From Paenibacillus pinihumi DSM 23905 = JCM 16419 (GTDB taxonomy: Bacteria; Bacillota; Bacilli; Paenibacillales; Paenibacillaceae): a stretch of 64,000 bases of DNA. Position numbers and translations under genes: made by a program. The stretch is taken from positions 530,726-594,725 of the forward strand of contig NZ_KE383865.1 in the NCBI RefSeq assembly GCF_000422505.1, given 5' to 3'. The notes below the pieces were generated by a model. That model was not told the origin of the DNA, searched no databases, and saw only the letters and a list, made by a program, of their open reading frames with translations. Each line of letters opens with the position of its first letter. Within the stretch, counting starts at the first letter, position 1. Shown here one piece after another: positions 47,171-55,754 of this stretch.

Positions 47171-49003
47171 ATGATAATAAGAAAAATACTGCTTTCCGTA
47201 TTGGCCTTAATGCTGCTGGCTGGCCCGCTTGCCGTCTTGACGGGTTCGCGTGATGCGGCAGCGGCAGCATTGAAGCGTGTAGCGGTGCTTAAAGAATTGA
47301 AAGGGGACGTCAAGGTCAAAAAGTCCGGCGGTACCAAGGCGTTCAAGGCATTCAAGAAGATGAGCCTCAATGAAGGCGATACGCTGACAACTGGCGCCGG
47401 GGCAAGCGTGGTGCTGGAGCTGTCCAGCAAGGATGCGGACGAGGATACGGTAACGATCGGGGAGAGCTCCCAGGTTGATTTCACCAAGCTGTCCGATGCC
47501 AAGGGCACCAAGTCAAAAATGAACATCTGGGCTGGTTCCATGTGGGTGAAGGTGAAGTCGATCTCCAATGCCGGCGATACGTTCGAGATCGAAACACCGA
47601 CCTCCATTATGGGCGTGCGGGGAACCCAGTTTTTTGTCAGCGTCTCTCCTGTGACAGGGACACAGCATACGGCTGTCTTTGCAGGAACTGTACAGGTGAC
47701 TCCAGCCGGGAAGGCAAGGGAGGCCTATTACCTTTATCCCGCTCAAAATCTGCTCGTGGCTGCCGGGGAAGGCAATGTTCAATCCCAGTTGTCATTTTTA
47801 GGAGTTACGGATTTTATCAAAAATTTGTCTCCGGACTTAATTGCGAAAATTATTCAGGATGCAGCTAATATAAATGAGGAAAATGAGGCGATGCTCAAGA
47901 AGATGAGCGAGCAAATCGGCCGCGATGTACCGTCAACTTTCCCGGTAAATGATGCGGATTCGTTGGAACGGTATCAGCACAATATCGATCATCTGATCGC
48001 AAATATTGCCAAACAGGCAATTGATAAAGGGAAATTCTCTCTTGAGGACATGAAGAAGCTTGTAGACGCTGTAAATCCGGGCCTGCCGGATGGAAAGAAA
48101 ATTGATCTTTCCAAGGTGGAGGAGCTCAAATTTAGCGAGCAGGAAAAAGCGGAGATGGAGAAGGCCGCCAAGCTTGAAAGAGAGCGCCTGGCCAAAATGA
48201 ATGAGGAACGCAAAAAGGCGGAGGAAGCCCGGAAGAAGCAGGAAGAACTGCGAAAAAAATTGGAGTTTGAAAAAGCCAGACAGGCGGAGCTGAACCGTCT
48301 GGAGGAGGAGGCGCTCAAAAAAGCTGCCGAAGAAGCGCTTAAGAAAAAGCTGACCGAAGAGGAGAAGAAGCGGTTCGAGGATGATAAAAAAGCGCTGGAT
48401 CCGGATTCGGGTGTGAAACCTCCAACTGGCGGGGGAGGGACTGTGATTACAACGCCGGATACCGCTGCCAAGGTCATCTTGTTGTCCCCTGCAAGCTCAG
48501 GAACGCTGACCAACCCTGCTCCGGGAACAGCCTTTAATCTGGAGCTTCAGCTTCAAGGCTTCGAGAACGCACGCTCCATTTCGGGCTATCAGGTGCGCCT
48601 GGAGTATGAAAGCGGGCATATTGAATTCCAATATGACAGGTTCCTCTCTGACCCGCTTCCTTACCGGCAGAGCAAGGGGATTTTCGATGTAGAGCCTGAA
48701 GGGGCTTCAGTAGATGATGCCCAAAGCGTCGATTTCGTGAAGCATTCGCAGAGCGGACCTGATCCGCAGAGAGGCACGGTCCTCTACGCTGTCTCCAAGT
48801 TCAAGGGCAACACAGTTTCCGTCCGCAATTGGACCACGGTGGTGAAGCTGCCGTTTACCGTCCGTGATTTGCCGGCCGGTGCGGGGAGCTACGATGTCAA
48901 GTTCCGCATCGCTGAAATTATTGCAGTTAATGCCGACGGTCAGCCTGTACAAAATGTGAAGATTGGCAGCGAACTAAACCTGAAACTTGTAAAAACGAAT
49001 TAA
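47171..49003 (+). CDS. Secreted FecR-domain protein with coiled coil and cohesin-like domain
   Basis: 610 residues, signal peptide (cleavage near DAAAAA). The FecR domain (about 38-175) has LNEGDTLTTGAGASVVLEL and PTSIMGVRGTQFFVSV. A long Lys/Glu coiled coil (about 320-415) follows, then a beta-rich domain (about 435-610) that resembles cohesin/fibronectin-binding folds (SISGYQVRLEYESGHIEFQY). There is no cell-wall anchor motif. Association with CHASE2 cyclases suggests an envelope sensor or scaffold. Precise role unknown. Confidence 0.85.
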   Translation: MIIRKILLSVLALMLLAGPLAVLTGSRDAAAAALKRVAVLKELKGDVKVKKSGGTKAFKAFKKMSLNEGDTLTTGAGASVVLELSSKDADEDTVTIGESSQVDFTKLSDAKGTKSKMNIWAGSMWVKVKSISNAGDTFEIETPTSIMGVRGTQFFVSVSPVTGTQHTAVFAGTVQVTPAGKAREAYYLYPAQNLLVAAGEGNVQSQLSFLGVTDFIKNLSPDLIAKIIQDAANINEENEAMLKKMSEQIGRDVPSTFPVNDADSLERYQHNIDHLIANIAKQAIDKGKFSLEDMKKLVDAVNPGLPDGKKIDLSKVEELKFSEQEKAEMEKAAKLERERLAKMNEERKKAEEARKKQEELRKKLEFEKARQAELNRLEEEALKKAAEEALKKKLTEEEKKRFEDDKKALDPDSGVKPPTGGGGTVITTPDTAAKVILLSPASSGTLTNPAPGTAFNLELQLQGFENARSISGYQVRLEYESGHIEFQYDRFLSDPLPYRQSKGIFDVEPEGASVDDAQSVDFVKHSQSGPDPQRGTVLYAVSKFKGNTVSVRNWTTVVKLPFTVRDLPAGAGSYDVKFRIAEIIAVNADGQPVQNVKIGSELNLKLVKTN

Positions 49004-49059
49004 CCGTGCGGGTAACCGATATAAATTGCAGTAAATTCACGTATGTAAAGGAGCCAGCC

Positions 49060-50634
49060 ATGAATAAATTGTTGAAGACAGCGGCAGTGACGGCTTTGGC
49101 AGTCCTGCTTGCCGTTCCGGCGGCTGCTGCCTATGCACAGCCGGGTAAGGATCAGATTTTAGACCGTGCTCCGTTATACGAGGTCCATGTGCTTGCAGGT
49201 ACAGGAGAACTGAATTACCAGGACGGGGATGCCTCCAAGTCTGCATTTCGCGGACCTGCTGCGCTTGCGTTTGCAAAAGGTGAGCTGCTAATTACGGATG
49301 CGGGCAATCAGCGTATTCGCGCTATTGTAGGAGGCAAGGTATCGACCCGGGCCGGATCGGATTGGGGAGAGGACAGCCACGGCATGCTGACCGGCGGCTT
49401 GAATGACGGTTCCGGAACGTCCGCCTTCTTCCAGTCGCCAGCCGGCTTGAGTGTCAAGGCAGACGGCATGGTTATTGTAGCCGATGCAGATAATCACGCA
49501 ATCCGCAGCGTTACGCCGGGCGGCAAGGTGACAACGGTTGCCGGGAACGGTTTGATCGGACTTGCAGACGGCAAGGCGGATGATGCCAAATTTTATTCGC
49601 CCCTTGATGTCGTTACGACATCTGACGGTATCATCTATGTTGCCGATACACTGAATCATGTTATACGCAAAATTGCAGACGGCAAAGTCAGCACGCTGAA
49701 CGCCCCTTCCCAGCGGCCGGTGGAATATTTCCCAGGCATGGCGGATATGGCCGGGGATTATGCGGATGGCCCGATTGCATCAGCCAAGTTCAATGAGCCG
49801 AGTGCCCTGGCTCTGGATGCAAAGGGCAATCTGTATGTGAGTGATACAGGCAACCAGAGAATCCGTTACATCGATTTTGCCAAAGGCACAGTTACAACAG
49901 TAGCGGGAAGCAGCAAGGTGGTCTACGGGCCGGATCAGATATATGCTGAAGGCGGCTTTGCTGACGGCGCTGCAGCCAGCGCTCAATTCCGTGCGCCGCG
50001 CGGTCTGGCAGTCACACCGGAAGGCGGGCTCTTGATCGCAGATTCATTGAACCATGCGATTCGCTATTTGAAGGAGGGCCAGGTAACGACGATTGCCGGT
50101 ACACCGGAGGAGAGCGGAAAGGCCAACGGGCTTGCAGGACATGCAAGACTGAACAAGCCCACAGGAATTGCATTGCTGGGTGACGGCTCATTTGCCATTG
50201 CGGATCTTGGCAACAATCTGGTGCGGATTGTAGCTCCTTATGCGCCTCCGGCGGGTTTCAAGGCAGCCAAGGCGATACAACTGCTGTATAATCATGATCC
50301 TATCCAGACAGATGCAGTGCCGGCCATCCGGAACGGAACCACTTTCGTACCCCTCAGAGTCATTTCCGAGAAGCTGGGCTATGACGTGAAATATGCACAG
50401 CGGCAGGCAACCGTCAGCAAAAATGGTGTTACTTATACGCTCAAGCAGGATTCAGCAATGATTACAAAAATAACGGCTGGCGGCAAGCAGGAGACGATCA
50501 AGCTGAGTGCGCCGGTATTTGCCAGCGGCAGCCGATTGTTCCTCCCGGTACGGTTCTTCGCTGAAGAGGCGGGACTGGATGTCCAGTGGCTCAGTGAGCT
50601 GAACTCGGTTCTTTTGCGGGATGTATATTTATAG
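49060..50634 (+). CDS. Secreted NHL-repeat protein with copper amine oxidase-like (stalk) domain
   Basis: 524 residues from ATG 49060 (TAAAGGAG upstream), signal peptide ending AAYAQ. Five or six NHL/beta-propeller repeats (about 45-400) are recognisable by units such as LLITDAGNQRIRAI, VADADNHAIRSV, IYVADTLNHVIRKI and LIADSLNHAIRYL. The C-terminus (about 420-524, NGTTFVPLRVISEKLGYDV and LFLPVRFFAEEAG) is the Cu_amine_oxidN1/stalk domain common in Paenibacillus exoproteins. It is 57 bp behind the FecR gene and likely works with it at the cell surface. Confidence 0.88.
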   Translation: MNKLLKTAAVTALAVLLAVPAAAAYAQPGKDQILDRAPLYEVHVLAGTGELNYQDGDASKSAFRGPAALAFAKGELLITDAGNQRIRAIVGGKVSTRAGSDWGEDSHGMLTGGLNDGSGTSAFFQSPAGLSVKADGMVIVADADNHAIRSVTPGGKVTTVAGNGLIGLADGKADDAKFYSPLDVVTTSDGIIYVADTLNHVIRKIADGKVSTLNAPSQRPVEYFPGMADMAGDYADGPIASAKFNEPSALALDAKGNLYVSDTGNQRIRYIDFAKGTVTTVAGSSKVVYGPDQIYAEGGFADGAAASAQFRAPRGLAVTPEGGLLIADSLNHAIRYLKEGQVTTIAGTPEESGKANGLAGHARLNKPTGIALLGDGSFAIADLGNNLVRIVAPYAPPAGFKAAKAIQLLYNHDPIQTDAVPAIRNGTTFVPLRVISEKLGYDVKYAQRQATVSKNGVTYTLKQDSAMITKITAGGKQETIKLSAPVFASGSRLFLPVRFFAEEAGLDVQWLSELNSVLLRDVYL

Positions 50635-50753
50635 TGACAGACTGTTGCGAACTGTATAAAAATTAATGTTTGATAAGATTCTGATGAGGCTGCTTTGGCC
50701 CATTCTTAGTATAATAATTGAATTAAATTAGTTATCGCTTTGAATCTAAGCTG

Positions 50754-50810
50754 AGACCCGAAAGATGGAACTTTGAAACAGTGTCCTTCTACGGGTCTTT
50801 CTCATTTTAT
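50754..50810 (+). terminator. Terminator-like hairpin after the NHL-repeat gene
   Basis: AGACCCG (50754-50760) and CGGGTCT (50792-50798) are followed by TTCTCATTTT. The remaining 120 bp before the next gene is AT-rich with no recognised site. Confidence 0.45.
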
Positions 50811-50935
50811 TGATGTATCTTTTTAAAATATTTTCAAAAAATTATCTTTAATAAGACTAATGATTATATAGATTTCTGAAGAAATTGTTGTTAGTATATA
50901 AAATGGATTATTTTATATAAATAGGGGGAATTAAC

Positions 50936-51919
50936 TTGAAAGTGCTAACAATGAGAAAGCCGGTAATTACTTCTCTCCCTGCAATAGCAAATATGAACGC
51001 CATACTTGGGCACTATGAAGATAAATATTGGCCTTGGTTTGTGCAGAATCATATACAGCTTGTTGGCTGGGATAATCCTGAGCTGTACGTACAATTTTAT
51101 TATCCGTTATTCCGGAAGCATTACCCGCTGTTGTCTAACCAGACGCTTAACAAGAAATATGTTCAGCGAATGGGGGAGGATATGGCGGAGGTATTCATGG
51201 ACTTTTTGGATGATGATCAATATATCTATCTAAGTGTAGATACTTATTATATTCCGGCTTATAAAAATGCAAATCAGTATCATCACCCCCATGACATGTT
51301 GATTTATGGTTATGATTCCAAAAGGAAAAGGTTTATGATTGCCGATTTCTTCAATGGCAGTTATGAGTTTACAGAAGCTTCTTTTGAAGAGGTTCTTCAA
51401 GCAGTTAACAGTTCGCATTGTGAGGATGAATATTTTAATCATATTCAGTTGTTAAAGTATAATCCCAACGAAGCTTTTACTCTAGATATGCAACATATTT
51501 CATTGATGCTGAATGATTATTTGACTTCCTATAAAACTTCAAGCCGATATAAAATGGTCGAAGAACCGGGTAAAGATACGGATGCATGGGGTATTTCCGT
51601 GTTTGATATATTGAAAAAGAATCTGCAGGATCATTCCAGCGCAAATATTAGATCGCTGCACTTATTATGGGATCATAAGGTAGCCATGACCTATCTGGTT
51701 AATTATTTGGGAGCGGAGGGCAAATTGCGCCACTACAAAGCAGCGGCAAATGACTATGCCGAAATTGAAACCGAGGCTCTGGTTATTAGAAACCTTGGGC
51801 TTAAATATAATATGAATAACAGTAACGTTCTGTTTGACGGTCTTCTGACCCGCCTTACAAAACTGAAGGAAAAAGAAAGTGATGCAATAAAACGGCTGCT
51901 GGATCTTATAAATGAGTAA
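50936..51919 (+). CDS. BtrH-like N-terminal domain protein (orphan)
   Basis: 327 residues, TTG start after AGGGGGAA. The segment LSVDTYYIPAYKNANQYHHP and HDMLIYGYDSKRKRFMIADF resembles the BtrH N-terminal fold, a papain-like acyltransferase or peptidase-like domain found in butirosin and many nonribosomal peptide loci. No carrier protein or synthetase gene is next to it, so a biosynthetic role cannot be claimed. The gene is AT-rich compared with neighbours, which hints at transfer. Confidence 0.65.
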   Translation: MKVLTMRKPVITSLPAIANMNAILGHYEDKYWPWFVQNHIQLVGWDNPELYVQFYYPLFRKHYPLLSNQTLNKKYVQRMGEDMAEVFMDFLDDDQYIYLSVDTYYIPAYKNANQYHHPHDMLIYGYDSKRKRFMIADFFNGSYEFTEASFEEVLQAVNSSHCEDEYFNHIQLLKYNPNEAFTLDMQHISLMLNDYLTSYKTSSRYKMVEEPGKDTDAWGISVFDILKKNLQDHSSANIRSLHLLWDHKVAMTYLVNYLGAEGKLRHYKAAANDYAEIETEALVIRNLGLKYNMNNSNVLFDGLLTRLTKLKEKESDAIKRLLDLINE

Positions 51920-51925
51920 ACGGAA

Positions 51926-51958
51926 AAGACCGCTTCCCTTTGCCGGGAGCGGTCTTCA
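51926..51958. terminator. Bidirectional terminator
   Basis: AAGACCGCTTCCC and GGGAGCGGTCTT form the stem (one bulge), between the BtrH-like gene and a convergent small gene. Confidence 0.7.
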
Positions 51959-51975
51959 TTATAATAAAAGTGAGA

Positions 51976-52113
51976 TTATGACAAAATAAGCAGCAGGGAT
52001 ACAGCAATGACAACGACAACAAAACTGGCTCCGATCCAGATCAGCGCTTTTTTGTTGACTTCCTCTTTAGGCTTCTGAGGCAATACGGGAGTACGCTTGC
52101 GCGGTGCACTCAT
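51976..52113 (-). CDS. Small single-helix membrane protein, 45 residues
   Basis: Starts MSAPRKRTPVLPQKPKEEV at 52113, with AGAAAGG about 9 bp upstream. A basic cytosolic head is followed by one helix (LIWIGASFVVVVIAVSLLL) ending at the stop. It is too short for a family call, but binding site, composition and a terminator after it support a real gene. Function unknown. Confidence 0.65.
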   Translation of the reverse strand: MSAPRKRTPVLPQKPKEEVNKKALIWIGASFVVVVIAVSLLLILS

Positions 52114-52297
52114 AAATAATCAACCTTTCTATAGCCGATATTAAGAATACCCTAATTGTAATCGTTTTCTGACCTTGCCGCAACATCTCTGGCCGGGAAA
52201 TTTGGGCCATTTCAAACAAGCTGGCACTTTTCTTTTTAGGCAGAAAAAGATAAACTGAAACATAAGAGGCATATATAGAAAGAACGGAGTGAACAGC

Positions 52298-53401
52298 TTG
52301 TTGTACAGAAAGATAGCAAAACCTTTTTTATTTCGGATGGACCCGGAAAATGCACATCATCTTATTATTAATGGTATGAGTACCGCATCGAAAATTCCGG
52401 GGGTCAAACCGCTATTGCGTTCCATATGGGGAGTCAAGGAGTCAGAGAAGCTTAAGAGTGAGCTGTTTGGTCTTACGTTTGCACATCCGGTCGGGCTTGC
52501 AGCGGGCCTCGACAAAAATGCCCATGCCGTGGAGGGGTTTTCCAATATTGGCCTTGCGTTTATCGAAGTCGGTACGGTTACGCCCAAGGGGCAAGAGGGA
52601 AATGAGAAGCCCCGTATGTTCCGGTTGCCGCCCGATCAGGCGCTCATTAACCGGATGGGCTTTAATAATGAAGGTGTGGAAGCGATGGCTGAACGTCTGA
52701 AGCGTCTGCCGTCCCGCCAGATTCCGCTGGCAGTCAACATCGGTAAAAATAAAGTGACGCCCAATGAAGCGGCGCATGAGGATTATCAGAAATGCATTCG
52801 CAGTTTATACGCCTATGGCGATTTTTTTGTGGTTAACATCAGTTCGCCGAATACACCGGATTTGCGTGCACTTCAGCACGGAGATGAGCTGAAAACACTG
52901 CTGGCTGCTGTCTCCGAGGAAATGCAGGCACAAGCTGGGAAAACTTCGGCTTCAGCACCTGTCAAGCCATTCCTGGTGAAGATTGCCCCGGATATGACCG
53001 AGGAGCAGCTGGAATATACAGTACATACGATTCAAGGCAGCGGCGCCGCCGGTATTATTGCCACCAATACAACAATCTCAAGAGCAGGGCTTAGCCATCC
53101 TAACTCGAAGGAGACGGGAGGGCTGAGCGGTGTGCCGGTGAGAGAGCGCTCAACAGAGGTCATTCGCAGTGTATACCGCATGACAGGCGGCAAGCTGCCG
53201 ATTATCGGCTCGGGAGGCATCTTCACCGCACAGGATGCATATGAGAAAATCCGGGCTGGCGCCAGCCTGGTGGAAATTTATAGCGGGATGATCTACGAAG
53301 GGCCGAATTTGCTGAAAGAAATTAATCATGGGCTGCTTCAGCTTCTTGAACGTGACGGCTTAAGTCATATTACGGAAGCGATTGGAGCAGACCACAGATA
53401 A
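52298..53401 (+). CDS. pyrD: Dihydroorotate dehydrogenase (quinone), class 2
   Basis: 367 residues. The frame opens with GTG 52289, but GGAG at 52285 points to TTG 52298 (MLYRKIAKPFLF). An N-terminal amphipathic helix for membrane contact and the FMN barrel are visible: GLAAGLDKNAH, NISSPNTPDLR (Ser catalytic base of class 2 enzymes), and IIGSGGIFTAQDAYE. It oxidises dihydroorotate with quinone in pyrimidine synthesis. It is outside the pyr operon. relQ follows 22 bp downstream. Confidence 0.95.
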   Translation: MLYRKIAKPFLFRMDPENAHHLIINGMSTASKIPGVKPLLRSIWGVKESEKLKSELFGLTFAHPVGLAAGLDKNAHAVEGFSNIGLAFIEVGTVTPKGQEGNEKPRMFRLPPDQALINRMGFNNEGVEAMAERLKRLPSRQIPLAVNIGKNKVTPNEAAHEDYQKCIRSLYAYGDFFVVNISSPNTPDLRALQHGDELKTLLAAVSEEMQAQAGKTSASAPVKPFLVKIAPDMTEEQLEYTVHTIQGSGAAGIIATNTTISRAGLSHPNSKETGGLSGVPVRERSTEVIRSVYRMTGGKLPIIGSGGIFTAQDAYEKIRAGASLVEIYSGMIYEGPNLLKEINHGLLQLLERDGLSHITEAIGADHR

Positions 53402-53423
53402 CAGGGTTGGGGGCGAAAGCATC

Positions 53424-54227
53424 ATGGATGGAAGAGATTGGAATCACTTTTTGCTTCCATATGAGCAGGCTGTCGAGGAATTAAAGGTCAAATTCAAAAC
53501 GATGCGGGGCGAATTGAAGGTTCGCGAATCCTATGCTCCGATCGAATTCGTTACGGGTCGTGTCAAGAGAATTTCCAGCATCCTGGAGAAGGCCAAACGG
53601 CTCAGTGTGCCGATGGACCAGCTGGAGTCCGGGATTGAGGATATTGCCGGGATTCGCATTATGTGCCAGTTTGTGGATGATATCCACCGTGTTGCCGATT
53701 TCATCCGCAATCGCAAGGATTTGGCTCTGGTTAACGAAAAGGATTATATCACCAATTTTAAAGATAGCGGCTACCGCAGCTTTCATATGATCGTTGAGTA
53801 TCCGGTACAGACGGCGCTTGGCTTAAAGAAAGTACTGGCCGAGATCCAAATTCGCACGCTTGCGATGAACTTTTGGGCAACCATTGAGCATTCGCTTAAT
53901 TATAAATATAAAGAGAGTCTTCCTGATGAAGTCCGGCTTCGCCTGAAAAAAGCGTCGGAAGCTGCCTTTGTTCTGGACAATGAAATGTCAAGCATTCGTC
54001 AGGAAATTTTGAACGCCCAGCGCGGCTTCGAGGAGAAATCCAACCTGGTATCCCAGGTGCTCACAGGCATTCAGGATTTGTATTTTTACTACAGAGTGCG
54101 TGAGGCGGCCCAGTTTCAATTGCGCTTCAATGAATTGTGGGAGAACGAAGATGCCTGGGAGCTGAAGGAGCTGTCCGAGGACATCAAGCTGGCAATTTCC
54201 CGTGCCAAGGGCAATTCGCAATCCTGA
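53424..54227 (+). CDS. relQ: Small alarmone synthetase, GTP pyrophosphokinase
   Basis: 267 residues, ATG 53424 with GGGGGCG upstream. A single RelA/SpoT synthetase domain without hydrolase or regulatory parts: RVKRISSILEKAKRL, DIAGIRIMCQFVDDIHRVAD, KDSGYRSFHMIVEYP, and EIQIRTLAMNFWATIEHSLN. It makes (p)ppGpp from ATP and GDP/GTP. It pairs with pyrD here, so alarmone and pyrimidine synthesis could be co-transcribed. Confidence 0.94.
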   Translation: MDGRDWNHFLLPYEQAVEELKVKFKTMRGELKVRESYAPIEFVTGRVKRISSILEKAKRLSVPMDQLESGIEDIAGIRIMCQFVDDIHRVADFIRNRKDLALVNEKDYITNFKDSGYRSFHMIVEYPVQTALGLKKVLAEIQIRTLAMNFWATIEHSLNYKYKESLPDEVRLRLKKASEAAFVLDNEMSSIRQEILNAQRGFEEKSNLVSQVLTGIQDLYFYYRVREAAQFQLRFNELWENEDAWELKELSEDIKLAISRAKGNSQS

Positions 54228-54264
54228 TGCCCGGAAATTGCACATGCTCTCTATATGAAATTAA

Positions 54265-54305
54265 AAATCCCCGAAGCCTGCGCTCCAGGCTTCGGGGATT
54301 TGCAT
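54265..54305. terminator. Terminator after relQ
   Basis: AAATCCCCGAAGCCTG and CAGGCTTCGGGGATTT form a 16-bp stem. Confidence 0.8.
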
Positions 54306-54363
54306 GATTGCAAAACAGAACGTCTATCGATGCAAGGCAAGGGTGATTAACCCTCTGTAAACA

Positions 54364-54400
54364 ACAATGCTGCTGCCGTCCCGGACGGCAGCAGCATTAG
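54364..54400 (-). terminator. Terminator of the thioredoxin/PCYCGC operon
   Basis: AATGCTGCTGCCGTCC and GGACGGCAGCAGCATT form a 16-bp stem. On the minus strand a GTTGTTT tail follows. Confidence 0.75.
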
Positions 54401-54434
54401 ACTTCTTCTTTGAATTCGGCGGCTGTTTACTGCA

Positions 54435-54947
54435 TTAAATATTTTTCGGTTTGTATTTGTCGTCAATGGCTTTCTTGATTTCGGCTGTGCTTTTGCCTTC
54501 CTTGGCCATGGCGACAGCATCTTCTGCTTCCATCTTGCAGATGCCGCACGAGGTGCTGTGGTCGGACCAGGCGACTTCCTTCTCGTCAACGCTGGCAATG
54601 AAGCAGCGAAGCAGGGAATCGTGGGCCGGCTCGTAAGTCATACAGCCGCAATAGCAATTCAGCTCGTCAATAACATCCCGGAATTCGGCGACGTCCTTAT
54701 ACAACTGGCTGGTACGCTTCGTATGATTGGAGAGGAAGCCCGGCAGCGCGGCCAGTGAGGCTGTCTTCTCGAGCTGCTCCGATTCAACCGCGGAAACATG
54801 ATTGGCATGTTCATTTGTACCGGACTGCCCTTCGCTTCCGGAGGAAGCACATCCGGTAACAATGATGGCAAGCAAAGCCAGGAAGACGAAGCCAGCCAGT
54901 GACTTGTCCAGCCAATGGAGCTTTACAGCGTCAGGTTTTTGCGCCAT
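54435..54947 (-). CDS. PCYCGC-type lipoprotein
   Basis: 170 residues, AAGGAGGGA before ATG 54947. The signal sequence ends in the lipobox VTGC. The conserved Cys-rich core NCYCGCMTYEP is followed by RCF and CGICKME, giving several Cys pairs that may bind metal or heme-related ligands. PCYCGC lipoproteins are found in spore formers; function is not known. It is 3 bp behind a thioredoxin-like gene that may keep these Cys reduced. Confidence 0.88.
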   Translation of the reverse strand: MAQKPDAVKLHWLDKSLAGFVFLALLAIIVTGCASSGSEGQSGTNEHANHVSAVESEQLEKTASLAALPGFLSNHTKRTSQLYKDVAEFRDVIDELNCYCGCMTYEPAHDSLLRCFIASVDEKEVAWSDHSTSCGICKMEAEDAVAMAKEGKSTAEIKKAIDDKYKPKNI

Positions 54948-54950
54948 GCA

Positions 54951-55442
54951 TTATCCCTCCTTGCCGCTATGTCTCTTGAAGAAGCTGATAAAATCATCCT
55001 TCGAGTAACCTGGTCCTCCGCCTTCGCTGACACCGCCTTCAAGCTTCTCGACCAACTTGCCGTCCTTGTAATAGGCGAGTGTAGGTGTGAATTCGATGTC
55101 GTATTTATTGAAGTATTCCTGAAATTCGCGCAGGTTGAACTGCGGCAGGTCGATTCCCAGATCTTTGACAATCGGCATCAATACCGGAGTGGTGTTGCGG
55201 CAGTGGATGCAATCGGAAGCGAAGAAATAAATAAAGGACCCTTCTGCGCTTTTTACTCTTGTATTTAGTTCATCAGGGAGTATAATATTTTGATAATTAG
55301 GATCATTCAGCAGGGCTTTGGTGGCCGGGTTAAGCTGCGAGGAAGGCTTGCCATATAGCGCGTTCTTGTCAGACTGGTTCAGAACAAAGATCAAACCGAA
55401 TAACGCAACAACAATAATCAGATAAATAGACATTTTTTTCAT
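54951..55442 (-). CDS. Membrane-anchored thioredoxin-like protein
   Basis: 163 residues from ATG 55442 (GGGGAG 12 bp upstream; ATG 55454 overlaps that site). One N-terminal helix (IYLIIVVALFGLIFVL) anchors a thioredoxin fold with SDCIHCRNTTP (CxxC) and the cis-Pro loop EFTPTLAYYKDG. It probably faces outside. Operon with the PCYCGC lipoprotein. Confidence 0.88.
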   Translation of the reverse strand: MKKMSIYLIIVVALFGLIFVLNQSDKNALYGKPSSQLNPATKALLNDPNYQNIILPDELNTRVKSAEGSFIYFFASDCIHCRNTTPVLMPIVKDLGIDLPQFNLREFQEYFNKYDIEFTPTLAYYKDGKLVEKLEGGVSEGGGPGYSKDDFISFFKRHSGKEG

Positions 55443-55754
55443 ATACGATTTCATCTCCCCTTTTTAATGAAAAATTTTGCAGCGTGGATGCAGAGAATGT
55501 CCCCTGCTTCTAACTTCATAGCCTGATCAAGAGGGCTGCATGGAACAGGCGCTGCCTCCGCCGTGACAGCGTGGCTGTCCATGCCTGGCGAAATCCGCCA
55601 GCGCTTGATTGACAAGCCCTTAAAGGGTGAAGCGGCAGTACATTTTTCGGTTCTGTGCTGCTTACTAAAAGTAATTATAGCTGATCTTATTTTACTATGA
55701 AAAACGATTTAAAGCGAATCCATGACAATTTTGCGGCAAGGAGATTTTACAAGA
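55443..55754. other. Intergenic region with one long hairpin
   Basis: About 310 bp between divergent genes. A hairpin at 55538-55584 pairs GCATGGAACAG and GCGCTG with CAGCG and GGCTGTCCATGC. No promoter could be placed with confidence. Confidence 0.4.
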
